A stretch of DNA of 64,000 nucleotides from Unio delphinus (taxonomy: Eukaryota; Mollusca; Bivalvia; Unionida; Unionidae), in the NCBI GenBank assembly GCA_029339505.1, contig JAQISU010000169.1, positions 5,138,001 to 5,202,000 of the forward strand, written 5' to 3'. Below the pieces are notes generated by a model. The model saw nothing but the letters and a program-made list of their open reading frames with translations. It made no database searches and had not been told where the DNA came from. Positions 29,433 through 42,858 of this stretch are shown in pieces (within the stretch, counting starts at the first letter, position 1; every line of letters begins with the position of its first letter). A program made the position numbers and the translations under genes.

Positions 29433-32398
29433 AAAAAAAAGGATGACAAAAAAGTTGCCAATTAAGTAATTATTCTTTGTTGAATGCTTCTGTTTCAAGT
29501 GGTATTTAAACCAAACATATGAAGAAGTTTACAAGTCTTTTTTCTTCAGGAAATTTGAAGAAATTGGAAATAGCATAGAGGTAATTTTAGTGTAATATTT
29601 TATAAACAATTACTTTTTTTTAATCATCTTAACACATTAACCCCTGGAGGTTTTTGCTGTTTTTGCATGAAATGCGAGTAGGAAACACATTTTGGGGACT
29701 ATTTCTGAATACATCGATTTCCAAACAATAATCCGTTAGACAAATGGCTACTAATGCTAAAGAAAATGTTTATCATTGGTTAGTTTGCTGACACATGAGC
29801 AGAAGGGCAAAAATCAACCTTTTTTTTTTTTGCTTAATGGACCCATAATTTTCGTATTGAGAAGACTCTTTATTCAAAATGTCCACCTTATCCTACTTTT
29901 TTGCACAGGTTCACCTGTCTGTGTGCGTTTCAGACTGGTCTGCCTTAGATCTGAAGTCATAAAGTCTAAAATCTGGACACAAATTCATACATGCCAACCA
30001 TTACGCTTTTGGCGTAATCATTACGCTTTTTGTCACTAAATTACGCGTTACGCTTAAACGTATATGGATTACGCTTTTTCAGTATATCAACCTCCCAAAA
30101 AAAATCAATTATTTGTTTTCTCGTTATTATTAAAGTTCCATTAATCCCACAGACCGTATTTTAGAAAAGACGGCTTTACGTAACTACAATATAAGAGTAC
30201 GCTAGACCGTGGACTTTCGTAATAGTATCATGTTCTATTTATAGCTAACCTGGTTATACTGTTGACCTCGATTCTATTTATATTTATTTATATGCATAGT
30301 GAGGAGATAGCAGACTGGTTTTCCAAATTTAATATTTACTCGCATATTCCATATTCTAATTCATATTTCTTGCAGCACCAGTCTAAATATATTTTAGTGC
30401 TTAAAAAGTATATTTTATTTTACTCTATGCATTTATGTGAGCAAAAATATCCCCTTTCAAAAATTTCCCAGATAAATTAGAAAAAGGCAACCGAAAACCC
30501 CCGAAACAAAATATAACAGAATCCTCTAAATATTAAGAACAAAAAAAAAAAGTACAACATCACGTGACATCTATTTCCGGCCGCGGCGAATTTTTTTTAA
30601 AAATTTAGCGCTAAACGTCTTAACAAGGTTTCTAGTCGATGTGTGTAAAGCTAAAAGTGCTACATATGAAAACTTGAAACAGTAAAGGATGAGCAGGGCA
30701 AATAATCGTTGTTTATTGAAATTTTAGCATGTTATATGTGGATTACGCTTTTTCCGCCTGGATTCCGCTTTTTGACCACTTGGATTACGCCAATACCTCG
30801 TCAGGGGTTGGCATGTATGCAAATTTGGAATCTGACCATGGGCGATTTTTGGGTAAAAAAAAAAATGGGTCCAAAAACTTCGTTTTTTCTCTCTGTATTT
30901 TGTAATGCAATTAAAATGTCTAGATTACTTGCTATCATTGTAGAGCTATATCTGTCTACTTTTCAATGATACCACCCACTTTAGTGTATCATGTATGACC
31001 TTGATGCTACAGACCTTGGAAGTAGGCTACTACTTCATGCCCCGTAAAGTCGTCGCTTGGGGTTAATGTGTTAAGAATAGCCAAGTTTGATATTACACCT
31101 ATTGACCCTTCTGCCAAAATTTAATGGAAAGGGTAAAATGTCCTTTCTCAAATAAAAGAAAGTAATATGTTTTTAAAAGCTAGATAACACATTTTAGACT
31201 AAAAATAATTGAATCGTCTTCCTTATTTTGTGATATTTTGATTAGACTGGTCACAAATTTCATTTATGTATCCTACTTTTTGTATTAGTTTCATTTGTAA
31301 AGCTCATTTTTGTTTGTCATTAGTATATATAAAAAAAACTAGATATATTCATTCTATGTATTATGCATTTATTTGATATGTACTGTGAATTTCATGTTGA
31401 TGTCTAATATATCATTGGTGTAATGGATTAGAAAATTTAAATTCACATAAGAATAAAATAGTAGGCATTACAAAAATATTGGTGGGCATTTATAGCTTGG
31501 TACAGACCTTGTAACTGACTTTACTGATAATTGTTATTTGTGTGCACTAATACTGATGGTACTATTATAAAGTAGTTTAAGGACAAATATAAAGTATCTA
31601 TATTTATGCTATATTAATCATTGGAAATAAGGTATATAACAATACATATAGCCATTGTGTGCATGTATAATGTACAAAATTATTTATATTTTTGTTTTCA
31701 AAAGATATCATATATTTCTTATGAATACGTGTATGTTACAGACATTTTTTGTGACAATACACCTTATAGCCTTGAATACAATTTTAATTGCCACTCAAAT
31801 TATGCAGCATTGTTTTTGCTTGATGAAGGGTTTACATGGGAAGACATGGCTGTGATGACTAATACATGGCTGTGAATGTATCAGATTTTGGACTATTCAT
31901 GTATACATTCAGATGGGAAGGTATGGCTGTCATGCCATGTACTGTACTGTATCATATTTTGGACTATACATGTATACATTCAGATGGGAAGGTATGGCTG
32001 TCATGTCAAGTACTGTATCAGATTTTGGACCATACATGTATACATTTAGATGGGAAGGTATGGCTGTCATGCCAAGTACTGTATCAGATTTTGGACCGTA
32101 CATATATACATTTAGATATTTAGCAATTATCCAGCTTTAAGGGAAAGCACATTGAGATTACTCACAAATAATACCTGCTCATATCTGCAGAGAGATTAAA
32201 ATAGTTGAAATGGTGCCAAACTCAAGTCCATTATGGCTGTTAATCCTTCTGAATAAAAACTAATGTAGGTCTATGCAGTTGTTGAGAGTTACCAGTAGAA
32301 CTAACTAAATTAACTCTGATGCAGTGGTGCATCAACATTGACTCTGACCAGTTGATACATTATGCCTTAAAGCCATGTAGACTGAAATTGTATGTATG

Positions 32399-32462
<64 letters not shown>

Positions 32463-35103
32463 CTATAATTGGACCATTTTTAGCTGGTTTGATGTATGTA
32501 TTTTTTGGACAAGCCACACTCTGCATCTAAATTGCATGTGCTGTTTGAGTACAGATTTTTGATGTTTAAAAAACCATATTTGTAGTATTTGATACAAAAT
32601 ATTTTTAAAATGTATGTGATACATAAATTATTCAGGTAAGATTAAATATATCTTATGGAATGATTGCATTTAAAATAAGATGGGAAGGCACTTTATGAAG
32701 GTTTTGATCCCTCAAGCTTCGATACTTCCCACAAATTGCAGCAGATGTTTTCACACAGCAAGCCTTATATTGTATTTTTTTGTAATTAGAATACAATTTA
32801 TTCCTTTTATTATCTGACACAAACTGGTGCAATGAAAAATGCCAGATAAATCTAGCTGTTGCATAAATGGAATCAAATGGAATTACACTTAATAATTTCA
32901 ACACCTGCCATTCACACAGCACTGAAGGTAAAATAAAAGATATTTGCATCACAGCAAATTCTGGAGAAAGTTCTACTGGTAATATGATTTTTTTTAAATA
33001 GACCCAGATCTAATGTAGCATAAATTGTTATCAGATCTAGGTCTGTGTATGTTATTAGAAGTAAACAGCATTGATCCTGATTTACATTATGCTATGGCAG
33101 ATCTGGATCGGTATTATTTGCAGTTGGAATTAAAAGCAAGTATATACTGTAGTTTACTTGTCCATCCAATTATCAGGCTTAGAAATGAATATTAGTATCA
33201 GACAATATATTTTACAGACGTATTTCCATATTATTTATTCCAAACATTAGTGAAAACCAAAAATGACTTTCTAGAACTATTTTATCCAACATCAGAAGCA
33301 ACATTAACATATAAATAAGTATACTGGATACTGGATTCTGATTTACTATATAGTTTGTAAAATATTTAATCCTCTATTTAATTTTAATTATGAAGCCTTT
33401 ATTGATCTAGATTTCAAAATCTGTCCTATTCTGGTAAATTAACCTTTTTCCACTTGTAGATGTTATCAGTTAAAAGATTAAAATACTGCAATAAAGGTCG
33501 GGGTTAATTGCTTTCTTTTCATTTATTTACTGCATAAGATCAAATTTCTCACTGTCATGATAATTCTTTTTTATTTTTTTATACCCTCGTATATTATATA
33601 TGTACTGCTTCAAATAACAAAAATGAGATTATTTCATAACAGACCAAATCTTTACACCAAAAATGGGAAAACCTAAAAGAACTGCATAGCATATGAAAAT
33701 TTACTGTATATGTATCAAGTTCATTTTTGTATAAATCTTACCTTTTGTAATTATTTAAACATTTTCTTTTTTCAGAACAGATATATAAATAAAGTTTTAC
33801 CTCAGCTGTTTGCATTTTGGCCAGAATGTCTTGATGAATCATTGATGGTAAATCTTACTAATTTGTATTTTTATTATACTTCTTGATTTAGGCAAAAATA
33901 TTGTGCTTTTTTATCGCATTGATTTTAAAATTAGGGTTGGTATGATGCTCAAATCAGTTTTGGGGAATTTTTATTTTTTATACGTATATTATAATGATTA
34001 TTCCTCAGAACTTACTAAAAACTTCAAGTGTTGGGCAAAACTGGCTAAATTACACAATAGATGCACAAATCAATTTCAGAATTATAAAAAATATCATTTT
34101 TGTATTTTATTTACCCATGGAGGAAGAAAGTGTTAGGGTCAGTACCAAAAAACAGAGACAGTCGGATGACTGGAAACAAATTTTTTTTTGGCCTTATCAA
34201 TATATTGTCTTCATATATCAAGTCATCAAGTCCACAGCTTTTCTAGTGTAGTGACACATTATAAAGAACTGTTTAGATGCCTATCAGTATGTGCCGATGT
34301 AGAACAATTTGTATAAATATTGGGAACAACTGTATACAACACATATTGCTGTAAAACAAATTCATTTACATTTTGCAATATATTTGTTTTAGTATAAAGG
34401 AAGACACTGACAGGGTAATCTTAGATATACTATGACCATATATTATGACCTACCTTATTGATATTATCGATTAATTTTTGCACATTTGTACATTACCAAT
34501 ATCCTGATTCATGAAGGGTCTTATAGCTACATGTGTTGCACGCATTTGGGTGACAATACATTATAAACAGTTATGATGCCTGTGATGTGTATTCTGGTCA
34601 ATATATCCTTACGTAAGGACAGTAATCTTGGAGTATAATAACCAGTTTTCTATCCAGCCATTTTGTCTTCATAACAAATCTGTCTTTATAAGGATAATTC
34701 ATTTCATAATTTGAGTACTATCTATACTCGGTTATAAGTCAGGTTGAACTGCAGACACAGCTGACCCTTATTGATCATCACATAATGCGCTGTCAAATCA
34801 GAATGTTTCTTCTACTGATTACTCCAAACTCATAGAATCCAAATCTGCATGCACATTATGCATTGACACATGGTTCTGTGAAGTTTGCATTTCACTCAAC
34901 TTATAATCAAGTACATACAGTAGGTATTGTCCTTGTACTGTTGTTATCAAACCCACATGCATAAATCAAGAAAAGTGAGAAATATATATCTCTACTTTAT
35001 TTATATTCTTATATATATTTTCTTACATTTAAAGCTAATTCGTTTTTGTTTTTTTGTTTTATAGAAATGTTTAAATATGTTCATTAAACAAGAAATCCAT
35101 TAA
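29433..35103 (+). CDS. putative 3' end of an unidentified gene, 4 small exons
   Basis: Exon chain 29433-29465, 29550-29580, 33776-33847, 35065-35103, with acceptors 'tatttcag', 'tttcttcag', 'ttttttcag' and 'tttgttttatag' and GT donors. Phases join. The product ends 'KFEEIGNSIE', then 'NRYINKVLPQLFAFWPECLD' and 'ESLM', then 'KCLNMFIKQEIH' and TAA. The third exon is the most protein-like. I do not recognise the family, and no upstream exon in the required phase was found, so the start is missing or the first small exon is wrong. A hAT derivative sits in the long intron. It could instead be chance splice sites. Confidence 0.35.
29986..30819 (+). mobile_element. internally deleted hAT derivative (834 bp)
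   Basis: Its ends 'catacatgccaacc' and 'ggttggcatgtatg' and its subterminal regions match the 2.2-kb hAT at 14258. The 5' ~620 bp of that element joins directly to its last ~190 bp, including the end of the transposase ('gctaaaagtgctacatatg' near 30649). Flanked by a 6-bp direct repeat CAAATT (29980-29985 and 30820-30825). Non-autonomous. Confidence 0.9.
30826..31865. other. intron or intergenic, no recognised content
   Basis: AT-rich. Small overlapping ORFs near 31621-31875 are unsupported. Confidence 0.35.
31866..32118 (+). repeat. 66-71-bp tandem repeat, about 3.5 copies
   Basis: Units carry 'agatgggaaggtatggctgt' and 'tatcagattttggac'. Unit starts near 31911, 31982 and 32048. ORFs across it are repeat artefacts. 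Confidence 0.85.
32403..32458. repeat. (AT)n microsatellite, ~56 bp
   Basis: Alternating AT run. It produces an Ile-Tyr ORF on the minus strand that is not a gene. Confidence 0.95.
32998..33125. mobile_element. short palindromic MITE, related to 14073
   Basis: The left half 'cagatctaatgtagcataaa' is matched inverted by 'ttacattatgctatggcaga' on the right. It ends in 'atttgcagttgga', the same terminal word as the 14073 element. Confidence 0.45.
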
Positions 35104-36269
35104 GCCTTTTCAGCAGAATTATTTAAATATTTTGCTTGCCAAGACATGCAAGGGATTGTTATTGTTAACATGTTCCATAAAATGTATATGAAACAAATAC
35201 CCATGGAAGATGCTTTGTTTGTTTGTGTTTGGATATATTTGGATATGGAGAAGCCTATCAATTTGGGGTCGAAGATCAAGATCACTATAACTGAAAGAAT
35301 CCAAATCATTCTGCATGATAACAAAGCTTATTACACACATCTTGTAAAGTCCATGAAAAGTCTTTGAATTTTATACTTCCAAAGCTATATGAACCATATA
35401 TTGATATAACGGTCAAAGGTCCAATTATCAATCAAAGAAAAATTGATTCATTATAAAAACGTTTTGGTCTAGAATATATTTTTCTCAACCAAACTTGATT
35501 TTGTGCTTTAGAGGTCATAGGTTATAGTAATTTGTATGAGGAAATTATGATTTCTGCACGGTAAGATTACTTCAATACTGCATCTTTTGAACAAGATCCA
35601 GGTCATTGAAGCTCATTAGTCAACATTCTCCAGAACCAACCATGCCCTGTCTGGTTAGAGGACTGTTGAATATAGGGTGGTCATATAATGTGCCATTCAC
35701 TGTACTCTAGTTTGCATATCCAGTCATCTTCAATAAGAATTTTGTAGGAAATATGGAGATCATTTGCAGGGTGTTTTTTTTATTTAATTACTTACAAAAA
35801 TTAGGATATGTTCATTCTGTTAACTGAACACAATATTAACAGGCAACCTCTGTAAACTAAGGTTCAGCTATTGAAGGAATCTTGGGTTTTCCTATGCCTT
35901 TTCATACATTTGTGATAAGGCGGTTTTACACTATATTCCTTACAACTTAATTTATATAATAACATATTATTCATTCAGTCTCCAAAAATTATCTGCAGCA
36001 TTCATTGTTCCAGTTGTTTTTGTACAATTATTTTGTGGGAATTAAAATGCAATAAAAACCAGTAACTCTTGCCTTTATTCTGCTTATTTAATACAGTGGA
36101 AAATATTTATATTAATCTAATTCACCCAATTTATTGATTTTTATAACTCACCAATCTGGCTATGCTTGTGTCTTTTCTATTAGTGATTGAAAAACACAAT
36201 TGCAGAAGCTGACATGATATACACATACACGTAGTTTAATAAACGATGTAATGTTAGATCATGCATTAT
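33126..36269. other. mostly unassigned AT-rich sequence
   Basis: Apart from the two putative exons at 33776 and 35065, nothing is recognised. ORFs such as 33903-34251 and 35100-35367 lack protein-like support. Confidence 0.35.
33776..33847 (+). CDS. best exon of the unidentified gene
   Basis: Preceded by a strong pyrimidine tract ending 'cattttcttttttcag' and followed by 'gtaaat'. Twenty-four codons in phase 0 read 'NRYINKVLPQLFAFWPECLD' then 'ESLM', an amphipathic, hydrophobic helix-like composition rare in random AT-rich DNA. Confidence 0.45.
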
Positions 36270-37379
36270 GAGAGCATTCATCAAAGGCCACACATTTAGT
36301 TATTTCCCCTTAGATGAAGAATTTATTCCTTTTTCCACGAGATGCATACCCCAAAAGATGTAACTTCATCTTTTCTATCTTATATAGACAAAAGACAATA
36401 ACTCTTGTCTTTTACCACCCATTAAGCTGTCAGGTGATGCTAGTACTAAGCTGTTATTGTCAACTGACAATACATTGTTCAAGTCAACTCGCAAAATCCA
36501 TTGGAAATTTGTGCTAATTTCATCCATCCAATGAATGATGATTTCGATATTTTTTGTATATTTTAAGGCTTGTTCTACATGTATGCCAATGGGTCAGAGA
36601 ATACATGGAGAACACTACTATGCAAAACTGATGAAGAAAAAAAGACTGACAAAAATGGAAAATTAAATATGGAAAATACTGATGTTGTGAACATTCAGCC
36701 TAATTCTGAGTCTTTGGCTAGCCAAATGGGGGGACACCATTGTAGCCCATCTTACAATGAAGATGTTATTTACTTTACCTATGGCTACAGTTACATCTGG
36801 GAAAATGGAGGAAACTGACTTCTCAGCTGTCTTTGCCATCTCTGGAGTTATAGGTGCATCACTTGGTAGATCAAGTAAAAAAAAAAAAAAAAAAAAAAAA
36901 AGAGTTGATTATTTTGGACCAATTCTTTCCTGTCTTGTCTTATGTTTTAGTGAGAATTTTGACACACTGAGGGAATATCCACCCAATTTTAGGCATAATT
37001 CTCTGCATATCTGAACAATGCCTCTGAGCCTATAAGTCTAGCCATATGTGGTTTATCTATAACTTGAATGAGCCATGCAGTCTTGGAGATAACAGCCAAG
37101 CCTTTTCTTTGCCTCCAAGAGTGTATTATCTGAGTAGAAACACCTGTACACTGAGCATGGGTATAAGTGTTATAATGTTTCATACTCAGATCCCACAAAG
37201 GTGAGGATTGAATATAGTAATTAATCTGTAACAGGAATTATATCAGGTACTGATTAACTCAGAATGTCCACCACCGTCATCATCTACAGTAACCAAGACT
37301 TTGATGTTGACAAAAAATAAGTCCACCCATTCTTCCCTTCTCCAGCCATCTGAATAAATTTGGTATCGGTCTCTATCTG

Positions 37380-37840
37380 ATAATACGTAATTTCACATTA
37401 GCATCCATGTCCTTATGGAAATTCCCTTAGGTTTGCATACCAATGAAACTAATCAACTGTGAAATCTCCCTATCAGTACAACTTCACGGCCGACATATAT
37501 CGATGACATCTTCCAGAAATATATGGCAACTTCAATTCTAGTCAAGAAAAAGAAAGAACAATCTCATATCATTGTTAAATCGTCTAGGTTTTCTGATCAA
37601 TTAGGAGAAAACTGATCTTTGTCTATCCCAGCAGTTCGTCTATCTGTATATATGGAATATCTCATCCACTCATCCTTGTACATCATCCTCACCCTTGGGT
37701 GCTCCAAATTTTCGAGCTTGTGTTTTTCATTTCCAGTGAGAAATAGATGACCAAACGAGTTTATGCAACTCTTCAAATTGTTTAATGCAGCAGCAGATCT
37801 CATTCTGCTGTGTCGCTTTGTAGATGGTTAGTTTCTTTTT
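37380..37840 (+). pseudogene. decayed DIRS reverse transcriptase
   Basis: 'TYIDDIFQ' with the catalytic YIDD box is at 37496-37507. It is followed in a shifted frame by 'LISLLNRLGFLIN' and 'EKTDLCLSQQFVYL', the usual 'L..LGF.IN..KS.L.P.Q...YLG' block of DIRS/Ty3-type enzymes. Then comes 'QLFKLFNAAADLILLCRFV', the hinge to RNase H. Several stops and frame changes make it non-functional. Confidence 0.65.
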
Positions 37841-38114
37841 GGCTTTTCAATGCTGCACGATTTAAGATCAGCATAGTATAATTCCTGGATCAGTGGCATA
37901 GCCAAGGTTGGCTTATGACAGGAATACCTCCAGAATAGCCCCAAACAGACAAAATATTTATAGTTTGGGAAACCATCTTTTCTTGGGATCCGACACCATT
38001 AGCCACCTGTGGTAACCACAGAACACGTCTCTACACCAATCTCTTGAAAATAAAAGCTGTCAACAAGAAATTTCGTTTTGGAGAACAAATCAATAGAATA
38101 AGGTTGTGCTCATC

Positions 38115-38480
38115 ATGTTTGACAACTTGGTAGTAGTGAAGTATCTACTCGAACAGGGTGGTACCAAATCAACTGAAGTCTACATTCAGGTTTGATAATT
38201 CAACCATGGTGCGCACAACACTATATCAACATCCAGATTAGACATATTCCCAGTAGACTAAATGTCATGACCAATTCTTTGTCAAGAAATTACCAGATTT
38301 TCCATAAAGAATGACCCCTCCATCCATTGGTATTTCATCAAATTTGCTGCTGCAAGGGCAAATGATGACTGATCATTTTGCAACCAGTGAGAATCTCCCC
38401 AGTACCGGATTCCAAGGTTTGGAACACTGACGTCGTTTCTATCAGTTAGGAGGGTATGTGAGCATACCCATATGGCCTCA
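38115..38480 (+). pseudogene. decayed DIRS RNase H and following region
   Basis: 'FDNLVVVKYLLEQGGTKS' matches the DIRS RNase H block 'DN.TVV.YI..QGGT.S'. It is followed by degraded 'HI.....D' remnants and 'SIKNDPSIHWYFIKFA' (cf. 'EWSLHP..F'). A shifted-frame 'VWNTDVVSI...GGYVSIPIWPQF' lies near 38420-38480. Stops interrupt it. Confidence 0.65.
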
Positions 38481-39375
38481 GTTTCAAAGATTATACAGAA
38501 TTTGAGGGGCTAAAAAAAGCAAAATCAGTCTGAATGATCTTCTTCACTAGAACAAATCATCGATCAATGATCAACTTGATCCAGTGATAGATCTACCCAG
38601 AAGAACCCTGCCAGCCAGCTGATTCTTCTCAAACAGCCTCCGACTCCTGAATTACATTGATGCCCAGACCGTCTTCTCCTCTTCGTCCCTTTTGAGTGCC
38701 TCTATTTTACAAGTAGGAGACTTTTTTTCTTTCCTTAGTTGGCCCCACTTACTATTAAAGGATATCATTCTATGAAATTAACCTGTGGCCGATACCTTCT
38801 TGAGTTTCTATGGACAAAGCGACACACTTTGGATATGGCAGTCCCAATCTCAGTCACACAGGTGGCTGCTAGACCCAGCTGATGCCAGCACAACCTTCAG
38901 ATGGGGAACTTACTAAGGATTAACCCAGAAATGTTATTTGATAAGAAGATTTCAGATATTTCTTCCTCCCAGACGCAAACCATGTTACCTCCTATTGTGC
39001 TTTTTGCAAGTTAGGAGAGTCAGTTATCCTTCATATGAAGAATCCAATCTTCTTCCATCGAAAGTTACCTTAGGTATAGGTTCTGTTTCTCGTAGAATAC
39101 TTTCCCAAGTACATACCTCCATACCCCACCATCCTCTCCACAATGTATTCCATTCACAAGGTTTCACTAAAGTTCAAAATAGCACCACCCATGTTCGTCA
39201 AGTGGAGGTAATGGGCAAGAGATATTGTCATTGATTATAAAATAGATATGACAAATTTTTGTCTTTCAGAAGGGTTGGATTTTGGTTGTTATTAGAGATT
39301 ATATTCCCATCAATAATGTTATCAGGTAAATATTCTTGGGAGAAACATAATTTATGAAAAATTTGCTATAAATCT

Positions 39376-41290
39376 AAACCATCTAATACTTAGCCTAACA
39401 TAACTATAATAATAGATACATGTAAAAGACCATTGAAAGACTGCTTTCAATGTGTATTTTTATATCTCTAAGTTCCTGGCCTGTCTGCATCTACCATAAA
39501 GATCATTATTTTAGCATAAAAAGAACAACAAGGATCCAGTCTTTGTTACTCCACTGTTTATAGTACATTGCTATTAAATAGCACCATAAAAAGTTGTCAA
39601 AAATGGAATTTGGGTTAGAAAAACCTCAAATTTTCAAATTATTCAAAACGTGCATGCACCCAAGCATGCAGATTTTGTACAACCCAAACAAAAGTTTATC
39701 AGAACATTTGCGTGTCCCATCAGAAGTTTTTATAAACACTGTTTGCTCGAAGAATGGCTCCTGCAAATCTGTATCAACAAATGTTTTGTGTGTGACATAT
39801 TTTTAGAGTCTGTCTGTTTAAAATAAGATGGCATATTCAGAAATAAGAAAAAAATTTCTTTCATTCCATTGCACATTGCAAGTTGTGGTATAATCCTCTT
39901 CCTACCAATCAAAATGTACCTCAGTATGTTCCCATATCTGACTTATATCCTGAGAACTATATCATACTCATTAGTAAAACCCATTAGATCAGTGCATTAA
40001 ACATAATGTTCTGCAATCAAATTACTGCTATCAAGAATTCTTTCATCCAATCTATCAATGAAGATACTACCAATGGAAGAAATACAAACACCTCTTTCAT
40101 GACCAGGAAATCAATATGCCCTCTATCCTCACCCCAGTTTTATAATCAGCACATCTGTGCTCTCATTCACAGACTGGGGAAAAGCGTGTCACCATCTCCA
40201 TTCTCAAAAAAATCCCTCATCATCTGCAAACACAGATTAATGGGTTAAATGAAAGCACTCATAATAACTTATCAGCATGTTCAAAATGCTAGCAGAAACA
40301 AGGTACAGCACCGATGCCTGGTATTATTTGGTCAATCATGTCATATGAGAACAGGTGGAAATTCCATTGACTGGAAGCCTTGTGGTGCTTGACATCATAA
40401 TAGCTGTCATGTTCTTTGCTATCACATCAGTAAAGAATGCTAAAAGTAAGGCATTCATAGATCCATGGTTTCCTGTCTTCATCATATGCACTAAGTATCG
40501 TACGTGCCGTCACTTCACCCTTTGCCAGCAAGAAGTGCATCTCTGCAGCCTTGCACTATGTAGAACACCTCAATCTAATCTTCCTTAGCCTGGCTTTTGA
40601 TTTACACCTCGTTAACCTCTTCCATGATTGGCAGACTGCTCTCAAGCTGGATGGTTTCAGCCGCTTTCAGCGATCTCTCCCAGCAGTGCTGACTCTTCCT
40701 TGCTCTGATGATTTTGGTGATGCTGTCACTTTGCCTTTACCGGCATGATCTAATTCAATTCCAAAGTAGTTACTATTTGCTGGTCCTTGATCAGTGCCAT
40801 TATTTTTGCCATCTATGCTTTTACAAGAGGGCATCGACCTTCACTTCCAGTTGATGTGCAAGTTCTATTGGGTTTCTCCAGGCCCTCTATGCAGTTTCTG
40901 GTTTTGCAATTTGAAATGAATAGTATATTGAAATTAAGGTCTCAAATTGCCATCTACAGTACTTAAGCATGTAAAATTTGGGCAGATCAACTTCTAATGA
41001 ATTGCCCTGTGCAAGTTTTGAAACACAATGTCTTTCTGCCCAAATGACGTTAAATTTTAAAAAAGTCAAAGAATTATTTTCGACAGTTTTTGCAAACACC
41101 TAACACGTTTAGATATATCGAGCACTGATTTGATTGTTGTCAATATAAATGTATATAGGGCACATCAAGATACCTAATTGCTGTACACAATAACTCCCCG
41201 CCCTCTTGATTTTTGTCAACAACTTATCTTTTGTAAACTGGGGGAGGTACACTGAAATGTCACATTCATATATGTTAATGTATATATAGC
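39376..41290. other. unassigned, possibly old transposon DNA
   Basis: ORFs at 40006-40248, 40355-40588 and 40551-40748 have no recognised motif. The 40350-40760 stretch is richer in GC and may be a decayed element. Confidence 0.3.
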
Positions 41291-41520
41291 ACATATATGT
41301 CTAATTGCCATACACATAAATATTTATGGGTACACCTATGTCTAATTGCCATACACATAAATATTTATGGGTACACCTATGTCTAATTGCCATACACATA
41401 AATGTTTATGGGTACACCTATGTCTAATTGCCATACACATAAATGTTTATGGGTACACCTATATCTAATTGCCATACACATAAATGTTTATGGGTACACC
41501 TATATCTAATTGCCATACAT
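41291..41520 (+). repeat. 41-bp minisatellite, about 6 copies
   Basis: The unit carries 'ctaattgccatacacataaa' and 'tatttatgggtacacctatg'. 'ctaattgcc' recurs every 41 bp from 41301 to 41506. Very uniform, so recent. Confidence 0.92.
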
Positions 41521-42858
41521 GACTATGCATATACATTAATGTCTACACACAGACTTTTTACACTTTTGTAGGAAATTAATGTCTGGTGTATATTATGTAC
41601 ATGAACATGACTTGCAGGTGTTAGGAGAGGGAAAACAAATTGGCTTCCTGCCATTGTATTGGCTTCATTGTCTTTAACCTTTTTTTAAACTTTCATTACT
41701 GATGCAGTTTGAATGCCAACTCTTCATGCTACGTCTTCTGTGATTGGTGTTTGTTCTTGCATTGGTTCTTACACATGTCCTGGTACTTGGTCAGGTTGAC
41801 ATTAACATTAGTTCCGACAACCATGTCATTTGTAGCCTCTTGAATATTGTTTTATACCCCTCATAAGTGATGCTTAACTTGGTTCTAGTCTTTGCAGTTT
41901 TAGCTATCTAATTTGGAACAGTCAATACTAGCAATTCAATATTTATGACCATACAGCCAGATGATATTATTGAGATGCACCAATGTGGTGCTTTCTGTGA
42001 CTCCAACACGTTTAAGATTTCATACAAACCAGGTCAACATTTATGATGTACTTAGTAATAACATAGTTACTATGTGACCTGGCCAAAGCTCTGATGACCA
42101 GAAAATCATCACCATTCCTAATGGGTATTGCAATAAAAACACACAATACAAGATTCCTTATCTGAAATAACCATAGAATACAATTAAGCCACCTGAGGAG
42201 TTGGGTCATTTTCAATGAATCATTGTCAGAGCTCCAACTCTGGCTGCCCAGTACTTTGTTTTTTCCCAAAATGGCTGTTCATTGGAGCAGATACACACAA
42301 GACAGCTCTACCCCACATGCATTTATCAACATCTTATGGATAGAGGTCCATGACAAGCAGACAAACACAATTTGATGGGAAAAACAGTACCTTGCTCCAA
42401 GTTATTCTTGTGAGTGGCGAGGCATTCTGCAGAATGTAATGTTAACAATGGAAATGCACATTATGCAAGGGTGACATCAAAGAGCTATCAGTATATTTTT
42501 TAGATGAAAAACAACAGCCAGTTAATATACTTGAATGCACTATCCTTGAATGCACTATCACCTTTGATATTACACACTAGTGCTTGGCCACTGCAAGCAC
42601 CAAACATCAAAGTGGATGAATTTATACAAGATAAAAGTAGTTATATATCTTTATATTCAGGATGAAAAAGTCAATGGAATTCAAATGGTAAAGTAGCATT
42701 CTCCTGGATGCTACGACTTAAAAGCAAAAACAATTACATCAGCAAGGAAATGAGTTCATTATGACATGCTTTTCTTGATGGGTATAAATTTAAGACTTTG
42801 CATTTACAACAATGTCAGAGGAATATGGTCTATGCAGCCAATTATCATCCATACCTAG
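41521..42858. other. unassigned
   Basis: No gene or repeat was recognised between the minisatellite and the DIRS element. Confidence 0.3.

Larger units (their letters stand above)
36270..39375 (+). mobile_element. old DIRS-like retrotransposon relic
   Basis: The left end (about 36290-36430) shares 'atagacaaaagacaataact' and its context with the 5' inverted repeat of the younger element at 48230. The right end (39185-39370) matches that element's 3' end, including 'ttcttgggagaaacataatt'. Between them are traces of reverse transcriptase and RNase H on the + strand with many stops. Boundaries are approximate. An A25 run lies at 36877-36901. Confidence 0.7.

Noticed and set aside
32332..32526. 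Minus ORF with an Ile-Tyr run
   Set aside because: Translation of the (AT)n microsatellite.
36570..37014. Host exon around 'MFYMYANGSENTWRTLLCKT'
   Set aside because: It sits inside the old DIRS relic, downstream of its left repeat, and has no convincing donor. More likely decayed element sequence.
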